Shown here one piece after another: positions 34,348-45,404 of a stretch of 64,000 bases of DNA (the first letter of the stretch is position 1; every line of letters begins with the position of its first letter). The notes beneath the pieces were generated by a model. That model was not told where the DNA came from, did no database searches, and saw only the letters and a program-made list of their open reading frames with translations. The stretch comes from Diatrype stigma (lineage: Eukaryota > Ascomycota > Sordariomycetes > Xylariales > Diatrypaceae), in assembly GCA_022225965.2 (NCBI GenBank), contig JAKJXP020000057.1, positions 236,396 through 300,395 of the forward strand. The letters run 5' to 3'. The translations under genes were made by a program, and so were the position numbers.

Positions 34348-37300
34348 AGCTGGCTGAGAACGGATGTCGATCGATTGTTCCATCTAGCTAGGACGTCATT
34401 CAAACCCTTCATTCTATGATTGTTCGATTGAGTGAGCATGACGGACGGATGGATCGGTGCTGGCATGGCATGGCAAGATGAGAAAGGGCGGAGGAACGAA
34501 GGAAGGATGAACTTTTATGATACCCATGAGAAGAAACGTGAGACACGTTATTGCCCTGATGGAGGGATTAGAGGTGATGGTTAGTGGTGCTTGAGAGTTT
34601 ATAATCATAGCCCAATATAATCATATACACCTCACGTATGGATTCCACAATCCGGTCTTGTGAACATTTTAACATCCATGTTACGTTACCAGAGGAAGAC
34701 ACGAGAGATCATGTTTCGGTATGATTAGTCTTCGACCAGCCCCACAGGCTGGATTATGATTTTCAGCATGGAAAAATACTTACTAAGTTGGTGCTTGAAG
34801 TGCTCGATGAATGTCGGAATGCACCCTCATCTTGGAGTGCATGGTACTAGGTATTCTTGATAATGGATGACAACGCTTCTAGAACGCCGATGCGGGATGT
34901 GCATTGGTGGGCGTTTCGACCCGTTCCCTCCCTAATCCATCTCTTCAGGTTGTTGGTTCGCCCCCAAATGCGAAAAGTCCATGCAGCGGCAGTTGCCTGC
35001 CTTGAAACGATGCCACCATGAAACACACTTACATATGCGGATATCCGGAGGCTTATCTCGCACATGATGGGGCGTCAGACTGACTACAGTACCTAGTCTA
35101 GTCGGTCAGCCTCAATTTAGAATCAAGTGATTCTACAACTAACACCAAACAGAATGCGACGTTGCGCTCCTACAACGCGGCACGGCACGTGTAGTAGGGT
35201 ACATAAGGTTAGCAGCATATGTACGTACGGTACGGTATGGTACGCACATATGCGAGTTGGTAAGCCCCGTCCGGAGATAGGTTTAGACATGATAGGACCT
35301 ACAGACCTACTTCTTGCGAAGGGAAAGAAGAGGCTCTGGGAAACTTTCGTGAATGGACAGCCTAGATTGTGTATGTCAGCCAATAGTAGCTGTCTATTGC
35401 AGACATGAGTCAGGCTTTTCTTCTCCTTAGGTGAGAAAGCGATGCGTTTTGAGTGGCGGCAGTACGACGGTGGGCGCTGGGCAGGTGCCGGCCGGCCAGC
35501 CTCTCTCTTTCTCTCATATCCATGGGATTGTAGCCAGGATCACCAAGATCACCAACAGGCAGGAGGTGTTGTAATATGAATGTATTGCTTATCCTACTGA
35601 CTCCCATCCCTTATGCACTCGGCCCATAGATGATACCATGATTGATGGTGGAGCTGTAGGATGGATGCTGGTGTTATTAGGCAGTACCCGCGGTGTCTGC
35701 GTCAAGGCGTCAAGTATGCCTATGGGTACTTTACTATCTAGATCAGGATCAGTCTGGGGGTAAGGCAGTTAAGTTGCTGCAATCGTCACTGCTATTGGGC
35801 CGCGTTCACGACCCACGGGGATTAGCGGCACTCTGTCCGCCTTATTCTTGTGGGGCCGCCCCGAAGATTACCTCGATTACCTCCACCAAGGATTGGGTTA
35901 CCTCAACTACCTGCCGCGCCGCGCCTGCCTATAAATTCAGGCCTAGGTACCCCGTAGATAGACCAATATGATCTACTACTACGTACCAGTAATATCTCAC
36001 CTGCTCACCTGCTCACCTGCCTGCTCACTTGCTCCACCCAAGCAGCCAAGGAGCCAAAGACCCCAACCCGAACTTCTTTTGAGCTGCTTTTACATCTTCG
36101 GCCCCCACCCGCCCGCCATATATTACCCCTTTTAGGATGGGGCCTCAAATCACACATCACATACCACGTTCTTATATTTGTACTTCTTTATATTTATACG
36201 TACACACACACCACACGCACTGCTGTCATCCAGGCTCCAGTCACAGGGCTGAAGTGGTGGCCTCGGGGTAGCCTATCCTGCGCCTACCCTGCAGTGCCTG
36301 CATGCAGGACAAGAACATCCTGAGTATGGCTTCCCGCCAATCGCTGGCCCCCAAAGGGCCTTCCTCTAATCTTGGTGAAGAGTGTCGGGGGGCCAATCCG
36401 CGTCCAGTTCCTCATCTAGTTCTTCCCTTTCCTGATCTTAGCCCCCCTTAATATGGATGGTGGTTTAACGGCCGGTTGAGTCTGCCGTGATTCTCCTCGC
36501 TCCTCGCTCCACTCGCCGTACCCCTGTGAGGGAATGCCGTTGCTACACTAGTCTTGGGCGCCGTTCTGTATGTCGGGGCTGTTTATTTGTGTGTGTGCAC
36601 ATGCGTGTGTTCGGTGAAGTCTTTTTTCCTCCTCCTTTACCTTCTCATTCAGTTCCCTGAGTGGGACCTACTACCCTCCTTGGCGGCATTGCATACTATA
36701 GAGATGGACTTGCGCTCTGGGTTCGGAACCATGAGCCCGCCATTACTACGCCGGGGTGTTGCGAGCTACATGCCATGAACGCTCCTCAGCCTTCCCATTC
36801 GGCCGCCAGGGAATGATCATGTAGACACGCCTTCGTGGTTTTGCCGTCATAGAAGTCACTAGTACTCTCGAGCTATGTACCAGGGGAAAACGATGAAACT
36901 GACTGTGCCGTGGCCCCGGTACTAGGACTCCTGTCCCACCTGTTGTTGCCTTGACTTCTCCCTAGTACTCACGCTTTCCCGCACTCAGTGCTACTCTAGA
37001 GTCTTGGGGGTGACTTCATTCTTAGGCACACCGAAAGGGCTTCTCTTATGGAAAGCCCCACGCCCATCCTACTCAGAAGGCTGCCCTGTGGCTCAGCTCA
37101 GTACAGATGGACTAGATATGGCAGCATGAGATATGTAGAGACGAGCAGAACTATGCACAATCCGCAGTCGTTCACATGGCATGTGGCTGAAAGCCTTGCC
37201 ACATATAGTTGCGTCGTAATATTCTGTCTTCGAGAGGTCTGCAGGCGCAGCTTTAGGCAACACCTACCACCCACCATTGCCAGAAAATTTTATATCGATA

Positions 37301-38093
37301 TTCGCTAGCCTGACATCCAGAAGGATGTGTATCTCTGCATAGACGGGAACCGGCAGGTTCTATACACGGTTGTGGTTTTGGACTATCCGCTCTATGACAA
37401 GTGAAGTAAGGATTCGACATCAACCCTCAGTAACACCAAGACACTTCGAAGGAAGGAAAGGGTACATCAGCCGGCCGGGACTGTCCGCCGACCCTTCAAA
37501 AAAGGGTGAGTCTAGGGTCTATCTACCAGTACATCGGACCCACCTCCTGACAAAGTTGATCCCACGAAACCACCGGGCTATCTGGATAGTTACCTACCTA
37601 CCTCTTGCATCGCTCGCCGCGAAAATGTAGCAGCCTCTGATGCCTTACCCCCGAGCATTTCGGCGACCAACTCCGTTCCGACGACGAACGACGACAGCAT
37701 TTCGGACATACGAAAACTCCTGTGGATTTTTCTTGTTTCTCGACAGTTTCCTAGGGCCTCGAGCGACCTATCCACGAGCCGTTTCGACTCCTTTCCACCT
37801 TCCATTTGCCGGAAACGTGGGCCTGCCTGAGGCCTTGACTCATAGGCAGACCCCGTTGTCCTCCTGAAGAGACCTGAGTTGGCTTCTTGATCGACCATTT
37901 GCCAGGGAGTCCCCAACTATCTATAACCCCCTGTGGTATAACCGCGTGAAAAGCGCTTAGCAGGTGATTGTGTGATTGTGACAAGTAGGACTTTCGAAGA
38001 AGCTTCCCCAAATATTCTGATCTCGACGCTTTAAGTATCTATCTATCGCTCCTCGTCCGCTCGTTACTCCTATCTTATCCCATCTCATCCAAC
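34348..38093. other. Long intergenic region, no gene recognised
   Basis: 3.7 kb without a credible gene. Frames around 36,554-36,778 and 37,370-37,916 are open but lack motifs. Seen: CACCTGCT repeats at 35,998-36,033, ACGTACGGTACGGTA near 35,223, and scattered TAGGTA motifs. Short plus-strand leader TC-rich tracts precede the gene at 38094. Confidence 0.5.
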
Positions 38094-39377
38094 ATGGTCA
38101 GAAGAACATCCACGGGTATGATGCGAATCGCTATTGCGGGAGCCGGCGGCTTCGCCACCATCTTAGCCCAGCAGCTATCTCAAAGCGCCCACGCCCTCCT
38201 CGTGTTATCAACCAGGGTGAGTTTACAATAATCCGTCCCATTTCCCTGAAGCCCCCTGAGATGAAATAAAAAGAAACATTGCGTTTGACATTGAGAGAAA
38301 AACTAAACCCAACTCACCCCGCCAAATAAGGAACACCCAGAATTCGAAGAATACGACTGCCAAGTCGCTGTAGTCAACTACCACGACGTCGAGGACCTCC
38401 GCTTCACGCTGCAGGGGGTCGACCTCGTCATCTCGACCATCTCGGGCCCGGAGCAGATCAACCTCATCGACGCCGCGCGGCGTGCCCGCGTGCGGCGCTT
38501 CGTGCCCTCGGAGTTCGAGGGCGCCATCAGCCACCGGCCAACGCAGACAGGAACGACGGCGGCGGCCGGGGGCGGCAGTGATGGCGGCGGTGGCGGAGGA
38601 AGCGACCCGCTCGACAACGGCTCCTCGACGGCCCGCGACCTGCTCCAGCAGTGGTCGCAATCGCGGAGCTTCCCCATGCGCTCGACCGTCTTCTCGTGCG
38701 GCGTGTTCTATGAACGCTTTGCCCCCGGCGGCCTGCAGGCCTACAACATGGGCACCGGCACCACCGGCGTCGGCGCGACCGCGGCCTGGCGCCTCCAGGG
38801 CCAGGGCAGCTACCTGGTCGACCTCGGGTCCGGCGCGGGCGACATCCCCGCGGCCGACGCCCGCGGCAGGCCGGTCCACCTGGTGCTGACGTCCGCGTTC
38901 GACGTGGCCCGGTACGTGGCCGCGGCCGTGGAGATGGGCATCGACAACTGGCCGGCTGAGTTCCGCGTCCTCGGGGCGAGGCTGACGACGCAGGGGCTTG
39001 TGAGGGTGTTTGAGGAGGTTCGAGGCTGTGAGTGTAAAAAGAAGAAGAAGAAGAAAAACGCCTTTATTTCTCCCCTTCCGAGAAGAAGCCCAGCCCCTGT
39101 TTTGTTTTCGATTCTGTAATCTGTGCTGACTGATGATGGTTCCGTGATATATATAGTTCACTTCCAGGTGAATGCCAGGCCGTACACGGAAATCGTCTCC
39201 TGGCTCCAATACTTCGAGGAGAACAACGAGCAGGAGAAGTGGTACTTCATGCAGCACCTCCTGCAGACCGCCAACGGCCGCTATACCTTCGGCAACGCGA
39301 ACCTCAACGATATGGTGGACTTCCAGCCTGTTGGGTTTCGAGAGTGGCTGCGGGAGGTCTGGGGACAGGCGCAATGA
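38094..39377 (+). CDS. NmrA-like / isoflavone reductase-like NAD(P)-binding protein
   Basis: There are three exons, 38094-38216, 38331-39027 and 39157-39377, encoding 346 residues. A Rossmann-type start, MRIAIAGAGGFATILAQQL, is followed by DLVISTISG, INLIDAARRARVRRFVPSEFEG (family-typical), and a C-terminal RPYTEIVSWLQYFEENNEQEKWYF region. By family knowledge such proteins are atypical short-chain reductases or redox-sensing regulators. The substrate is unknown. The glycine motif reads GAGGFAT where GxxGxxG would have a third Gly, so cofactor binding is not certain. A Gly/Ser/Thr insertion after SHRPTQTG (about residues 110-135) lengthens a surface loop. The second intron (39028-39156) carries an A-rich GAAGAAG run. 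Confidence 0.85.
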
Positions 39378-41332
39378 AGGGTGGGGGAGAAGGGGGGAGG
39401 AGATGAGGACGGTGGACATGCCTATTACTCTCTGGCTGGCGGTACTATTGTTGTCGTTGTTGTTGCGCAAGATCAGCTATGTTCTATCATTTTGTCGTAC
39501 TTATCACGATGATACAACTACTTTCACATACTACTCGAAACCTACCCCTGAAATCCCTGAAAGCAGGAGGATCCTGGCGACCTCTTAAGTTTTCATTCAC
39601 GCATACACGCACATACACACATCAAACGCAGATATAGCATTTAGGCATAGAGTAAGGAGGGGGGTGGGGTTAAGTTTGGTATAGTCATAAGGACACCGAA
39701 TTTATCACGACTATCTGTCTGCATCCTTATTATTCAGTACCGACGTCGTCAGTGACCAATTACCTACTTGAAATACTCTGGGTGTGATGGCTAGCTAGAT
39801 GACTACCATAAAGACAGCATATTTAGTTAGTCAGACGTGGGGAAGCCCTCGCCCCTTTCTCTGTTCCCCCCTCTGTCTACCATGCTCTAGTCTTGGTCGA
39901 GCCAGCAGAGACTTACACTGTTCCAAGAGAAAATCCAGAGCGGATATACGGCGGTAAGAATGTGTTAGACCTGGCTAATCTATCTTCAGTTAACTACCCG
40001 GCGCGGGAAGACCTTTTACCTACCTACCTATTCTATTGTGGGCACGTCGTCAGTATCGAGTCAAATCATGCATTTATGTATGGCAATTTGATTAGAGTTC
40101 CGTGGGTTAGTGTTACCTAATTCGCGATAGATGATCAGGTGGCAAGGTAGGTCAGGCCAGATATGTAGCGCTTTCGCCTTCTTCTGCCTTGCCGGAGATA
40201 ATTAATCTAGGTATAATATAGATGAATAGACAACATCGGCATACCGGCTGTCTCTTTGCCTGCCTGCCTGCCTGTCTGTCTGTCGTCTGACTCGTCTGAC
40301 TGACTCTTTCCGCTGACATTAGGTACAACCGGGTTATGTACACGCTGGTACCCTAGGTTCCGCATAGATCGTCGCCAACTACCCGGAAGATGGATATCGG
40401 GTTGATATCAGCCTATCAAGTCTGTGCCTTCTCACTCTTTACTCCTTTCTGGGAGTGACCCTCTCTCTTTACTAGACCAGGTACAGATAAGTACGTAGAC
40501 AGGCAGGTAGACTAAGTAGGTAACCATAGGCATGCCCACTCCTATAGGACTGACTAATTGACTAACTATAGGCTGAAGACCGACGATCTAGTAGGCTGAA
40601 GGCTGCCTACTAGGTGGTCGATCCGGCCGCGGTAAGGTGTTGTCGATTGGCGTTGGACTCGATTCCGTCGAGCCCGACCCCGTCATGTCCTGTTCTGCGC
40701 CGTAATTAGGTCATGTACGTAGGCAGGTAGGCAGCCGATAGATCGATACCTCACTTTTATGTCTGACTGACTAAGTAAGCACCCGTATGTATGCAGTCAG
40801 AGTCGCCAGCCAGCTTGCATGAACGGCGTGCGATGCTGTTGATGCGCTGATACGACACGCTGTGATGCGATGCGATGCGGTGCAAAGCCCGGCCAAGGAC
40901 CAATCGCTGGACTCCGTGTCCCCGGTGAGTGAGGGCGCGTCTCTCTATACCCGCGAACGCAAAGCATGTCGCCACCCAGCCTTATACCAGGCCCCGTCCG
41001 GGTCTGCCGTAGTCAGTCTTGCCTCGATCCGGCCCATGCTGACTCACTTCTTAGTTGAACAGGGGGTGAAAAGGGGTACGCTACCCGACCAACCAACCAA
41101 CTGAAGTGTCCGGATTATAGTCAGACTAGTTAGCAGCCGAACGCCTCGTTATACCCTGTCTAGTTTAACTAGGTAGTCATCTTACTACGTACCTGTCCAC
41201 CTAATTTTCACCTTATACCCCCGCCTCTGTTTCATCCTTCTCTCACTGGGGGCCATGCGGGTCGCCGCATCCTACAGCACGACCCTAGCAGCCCTACATA
41301 GGCTGATAGGTGTGTACCCCTAATCCACACAC
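39378..41332. other. Convergent intergenic region
   Basis: 2 kb between the ends of the NmrA-like (+) and adenosine-deaminase-like (-) genes. Seen: CTGCCTGCCTGCCTGTCTGTCTGTC near 40,258-40,283, GATGCGATGCGATGCGGTGC at 40,863-40,882, and many AGGTAG motifs. No gene recognised. Confidence 0.55.
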
Positions 41333-43920
41333 TCACTCTCCTATCCTTTCGCTTCCTGCAGCTTCGGCTTCGGCTTCGCCCTTGTCTTTGACCCCCACCC
41401 CCACCACCTTCTCCTCCCCCAATCCCTCGTCCTCGTCCTCATCCTCCCCAAACTCCGTAACGACCCACAGACAGAACCGCTCCCACTCGACGCGCCACTC
41501 GCGGAGGCGAGCGGCCTTGGCGCCACTCCCGAGGCTGGCCTCGCGGACGTCGCGGGTCCAGTCCTCGGCGCCCTGGTCCTCGAACGCCGCCCAGCGCACG
41601 CTGTTCTCCGCGAGACTGCCGAGCCCCGCCAGGCCCAGGCTCTCCCACCCCTGCAGCGCCTGCCAGAAGTCGTGCGTCGAGCCCGCCGTGTCCTGCCCGA
41701 GCATTGCCGGGTCGTCGTTGCAGAGGGAGCACTGTTGTGCCGCGTGGTATGGTTTGGTTAGCGAGCCGTAAATATGAGAAATGAGCTAGCCGACCGGGAT
41801 AGCTGCTTGTTCTCTTGCAAAGTTCATTGCTTGCTGTGCGGTGTTATGTGTGGGAAGGTGGTGGTGGCTGTGTGGTAGCGGTGAGACAGTTAAGGAAATG
41901 ACTTTAAGGGAAGGACGACGAATGGTGGATAGGGGCGATAAAGAGACCGTACACACAGAGGCTCGACTAGTTGGGAATTTCGATTATGTAATATGTATTT
42001 ACTTTAATACTCATGTAGTAAGGGATAACACATTTATTGTTATTTTTTGGGGGGAGGGGTGGGGAGGGGGGTTCTTTTTTCTTTTTTCTGTCTTTCTTCG
42101 CACACTGTCGTGGGTACGACCATTGATGCAGTTTTTTGAAGGAAGTAGTGGATATACGTAAGAAAACGACCCCAGGTCATAGTTACGAGGGAAATATGAT
42201 GATTTGTGAGAAACGAAATGATTGATTAATTGACTTACGGCAACGCCCCGCGCCAGCAGGGCCGGCAGCGGGTGGCTCATGACGGAGCCGCAAAGGCGTA
42301 GGACCTCGTTGGAGATAGGGCAGCTCTCGACGAGGATGCGCTTCTCCTTAACGAGGTCGACGAGCAGCGGGTGTTTGTAGAGGGAGAAGCCGTGGCCGAT
42401 GCGGCGCGTGCCGAGCAGCACGGCGTCGAACAGGTTGTGGTCGGTGGCGCTGCCGGTGCCGAGGCACTCGCCGGCGTGGAAGAAGAAGGGCATGACGACG
42501 CCCTCCTGGGCGCACTGCTTGCGGAACCAGAACAGCTCGGGCAGCAGGTCGCGCAGCGGGCGGCCCGCGTCCTCCTGCCCCACCAGGTCATAGCCCGCCA
42601 CCAGCCGCGGGTGCGTCATCTTGGTCTCGATGGCGTGGTCCATGTCCTGGACGACGTCGCGCGTCGGGAAGAAGCGGATCGTGGCCCAGATGACGCGCAG
42701 GCCCCAGAAGCGCCCCTCTCGGCCCTCGGCGGACCGCTTGAACGCCTCGACCTCCTCGTCCAGGATGTCCATCATGGCGCCGTAGTCGGCCTCGGGCTCC
42801 TCGCGGCCCTCGCGGAAGAAGTCCAGCGCCCACGAGAACCGCAGCTCCGCCCACCGCACCCCGTCCGCCGCCAGCAGGCTCATCAGCCGCCGCAGGAACG
42901 CCCGCCACACCGGCTCGTAGTGCACGATGCTGTTGACCACCCGGAAGCACCGCCCGAACTTGGCCCAGATCTCGTCGATGCCGTGGTGCTGCGCCACGGC
43001 GTCCGTCCGCGAGATAGTGCACCGCGCGTACACTGCAGCATTTTTTTTATCGAGTAGTTAGCGTAGCTTGACCTTTGCCCGCCTTTCTCTCCTCATCAAA
43101 CATCACTCGTCAAATTCCGGGGAGGATTACTTACACCACCGCAGGAACCCCGGCCTGCCACCATCCGGGAAGGCATCAGCGGCCTGGGTGAGCAGGACGG
43201 GGGTTGCCGGCACATAGTCAGGGGCCCAGACGTCGGCGTCGGTGTGGGGCGACTTCTTGAAGCGGAAGCGGACCTTGGCGCCGTCGTCGCGCAGGGCCTC
43301 GGGATCGGCGAGCGGGCGGTCGGCCAGGATGTGCATACCGGGGGTGGCCAGCAGGACGCCAAACAGGTAGTCGAAGTCGACCATGGCGTCCATGTGGCCG
43401 TGGAGCAGGGCGCCCTTGGGCAGGGCGCGGACGACCTTCCACAGCCGCGTGCCTTCCATGCGCTCCTTGGCCAGCGAGAACATCATGCCCGGGTGCACGG
43501 TGATGCCCTCGTGCGCCGACGCCCGCGCCAGCGCGTCCTCCAGCTGCGGCGTCCACACCGTCCGGGCCTCCTCGTCCCGGATCCGCGCCACGATCTCACA
43601 GGCCTTCCGCGCGATCGGCGACAGGTTCTGCCGGAACGACGCATCTGCAGTGGACGCATAGGCAGTCAGTCAGTCAGCCAGTCAGTCAGGTGATGGAGAC
43701 AGCTGGGTACTAGCCGGCTGGGCCATCCGACACAACACCACGCCAAGAAAAGGAGACAGAGAGAGAGAGCCCCACCGCTGCGCTGCTTGTTCTCCTGCGC
43801 TATGAGGTTCTCGCGCCCCTCGAGGTATTTCTGCAGAACCGCATCGTCTTCCTTGGGGATCTCCTGCGATATCTCCGCCCACTCCTCGTCGGTGAACTTT
43901 TTGTCGTAGGCGAAGTCCAT
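41333..43920 (-). CDS. ADGF/CECR1-type adenosine deaminase family protein
   Basis: There are four exons, 43920-43776, 43644-43135, 43032-42239 and 41731-41333, encoding 615 residues from the ATG at 43920. An in-frame ATG at 43968 would add 16 residues; I prefer 43920 because it gives MDFAYDKKFTDEEW with no extra hydrophobic leader. Metal and catalytic motifs of the amidohydrolase fold are present: HGHMDA (His130, His132), FFFHAGE (404-407), IGHGFSLYKHP, PISNEVL and NDDP (488-491). By family knowledge these proteins deaminate adenosine or related nucleosides, and CECR1-like fungal members are common. This one lacks a clear signal peptide, so location is uncertain. The last intron is 507 nt. 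It splices GVA to CSLCNDDPAM. The C-terminal ~45 residues are acidic (FGEDEDEDE). The first donor is weak (GTGGGG). Confidence 0.87.
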
Positions 43921-44535
43921 AGTTCCCAGCAGTATGCCCAACCAGGGCGATGTGATTACAACCTTCAAGGAACTAAATAGTATCGAAGCTAAGCAGGTAG
44001 TAAGACCAGTCTGACCAGAAAGTATTTATGAGAAAGTTGAAAGTGCCGACAACCTGGAACTTGGAAGTGTGATGCGCTAAGTCAACCCGGAATGCGTTTG
44101 CAAGCCTTCTTTATATTTTTATATATGGACGACTGCCTGTAGAGCTTAGAATGGAAGGCATGATGTCGTTAGGGACGCTACCTTAGGTGCTGTACCCCGT
44201 ACAGGTATTGTACTGTACATACATACGTACCCCCCGCCTGCCCGCATATAGGTACCTACAAAGCTTAAGCTTAACGGCGCCGGAGACCGGGGATCGGTGG
44301 GTTCCCCTCAACTGCGGACTGGTACATACATACCCGGACCTACCTACTCCTTATACGCCACGATAGGACCGTCCGTCTAATGCCGTAGTATACCAACGGA
44401 TATTTTGGCCTTACATGAGGTTGCTGGTGGGCAGGTGGACCCTGGTAATGGGAATAGTCTGGTCCGAGTCTCCGAGGTAGTAGGTATTAGCCCTGACTAT
44501 ACCTACGCACCGGCACCCATGGCTACCGCGACAGG
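43921..44535. other. Upstream region of the adenosine deaminase-like gene
   Basis: The final stretch of ordinary base composition before the repeat block. Contains TACATACATACGTAC motifs near 44,217-44,230. No gene. Confidence 0.5.
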
Positions 44536-44663
44536 TCTTTTTTTCTTTTTCTTTTTCTTTTTCTTTTTCTTTTTCTTTTTCTTTTTCTTTTTCTTTTTCT
44601 TTTTCTTTTTCTTTTTCTTTTTCTTTTTCTTTTTCTTTTTCTTTTTCTTTTTCTTTTTCTTTT
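44536..44663. repeat. (CTTTTT)n microsatellite
   Basis: About 20 nearly perfect hexamer units run directly into an assembly gap, so the real length is unknown. Confidence 0.95.
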
Positions 44664-44759
44664 NNNNNNNNNNNNNNNNNNNNNNNNNNNNNNNNNNNNN
44701 NNNNNNNNNNNNNNNNNNNNNNNNNNNNNNNNNNNNNNNNNNNNNNNNNNNNNNNNNNN
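44664..44759. other. Assembly gap (96 N)
   Basis: 96 undetermined bases immediately after the (CTTTTT)n run. The gap is probably repeat-caused. Confidence 0.98.
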
Positions 44760-44811
44760 TTTTTCGGTTTAACACCGGACTGTTTAGCAGACCTTGGATG
44801 TCAGTAGGACC

Positions 44812-44890
44812 TATGGGGCTGTTACGTGGATTCAGTACTAGATAGATCTCCTCAGCTTTTAGCTTAGCTTTACTTACTTAGGAGAATACG
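44812..44890 (-). repeat. Truncated LTR fragment, related to the Gypsy element at 50.2-60.0 kb
   Basis: Bases 44812-44890 match the reverse complement of the LTR at 50224-50345: a GGGGC start, then TTACGTGGATTC, then ATCTCCTCAGCTTTTAGC, then ACTTAGGAGAATAC. The plus strand here reads like the minus strand of the LTR at 50.2 kb, so it is in opposite orientation to the retroelement. The last ~35 bp of the LTR are missing. It carries few RIP-type changes. Confidence 0.75.
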
Positions 44891-45103
44891 TGAGGCCCCC
44901 TCGATCCGGAGGAGCACAAGAGCCCAAGTGTTAAATGCCAGCTTTAAGTAATCAGTGCGTACAGCATTTAGTACTAGCTAGCTGCAAGTACGGAAAACCT
45001 TCCAGTAGCAAGTGCCAGATGCACAGAAACTTCGCATCGCCAGGTGCCAGGTGCCCAAAAGGTTCCAGTGCCAGTTGCCAACGGCCCCTCTTCCCTCCCC
45101 AAC

Positions 45104-45143
45104 CCCCCCTCCCCCCCTTCTTCGGGGGGGGGGGGGGGGGGGG
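45104..45143. repeat. C-run / G-run hairpin
   Basis: Runs of C (CCCCCCCTTCTTC) are followed at once by 20 G (45124-45143), able to fold into a stem. A T-run/A-run equivalent at about 45,720-45,770 appears to be its RIP-mutated copy. Confidence 0.8.
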
Positions 45144-45300
45144 AGGGCTTTTCCATTCCGGCAGACCCGTAATTCCGTACGATGCACCCAATTATAGCCC
45201 ACAGCTTACGTACCTGAGCCTGTAATTCCGTATAATACACCTAATCATGGCCCCTATAACCTAGGTAGCTTACGTAAACTAGGTGCCTTATATCACTTAC
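45144..45300 (+). repeat. Left inverted end of outer element
   Basis: Contains two partial copies of the same module (GTAATTCCGTA...CCTAAT/CCCAAT...GCCC...GCTTACGTA), one at 45,171-45,215 and one at 45,222-45,280. The right end has a single composite copy. Mostly unmutated. Confidence 0.75.
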
Positions 45301-45404
45301 CTGCTGCCACCTACCTGCTGCCATTTATTTGCTGCCATCTATTTGCTGTTACCTATTTACCTGCTGCCACCTACTTACCTGCTGCCACCTACCTGCTGCC
45401 ACCT
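45296..45404 (-). repeat. CTGCCACCTAC minisatellite, left array
   Basis: Repeated ACCTGCTGCC/ACCTACCTGCTGCC units, in inverse orientation to the array at 50044-50223. Several units already show C-to-T changes (ATTTATTTGCTGCC). Confidence 0.85.

Noticed and set aside
36554..37916. Several open frames in the 34.3-38.1 kb spacer
   Set aside because: Short, overlapping in different frames, rich in low-information residues, and no splice pattern joins them into one protein.
38223..39470. 415-residue minus-strand open frame opposite the NmrA-like gene
   Set aside because: Antisense artefact over a gene with good splice sites and family motifs on the plus strand.
42371..43057. 228-residue plus-strand open frame opposite the adenosine deaminase-like gene
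   Set aside because: Antisense of the metal-site exon; its composition (Ala/Gln/Arg/His) is typical of shadows.
1..44500. tRNA genes
   Set aside because: Scanning for GGTTCGA-type T-loops paired with an acceptor stem gave no convincing cloverleaf. A hand scan can miss intron-containing tRNAs.
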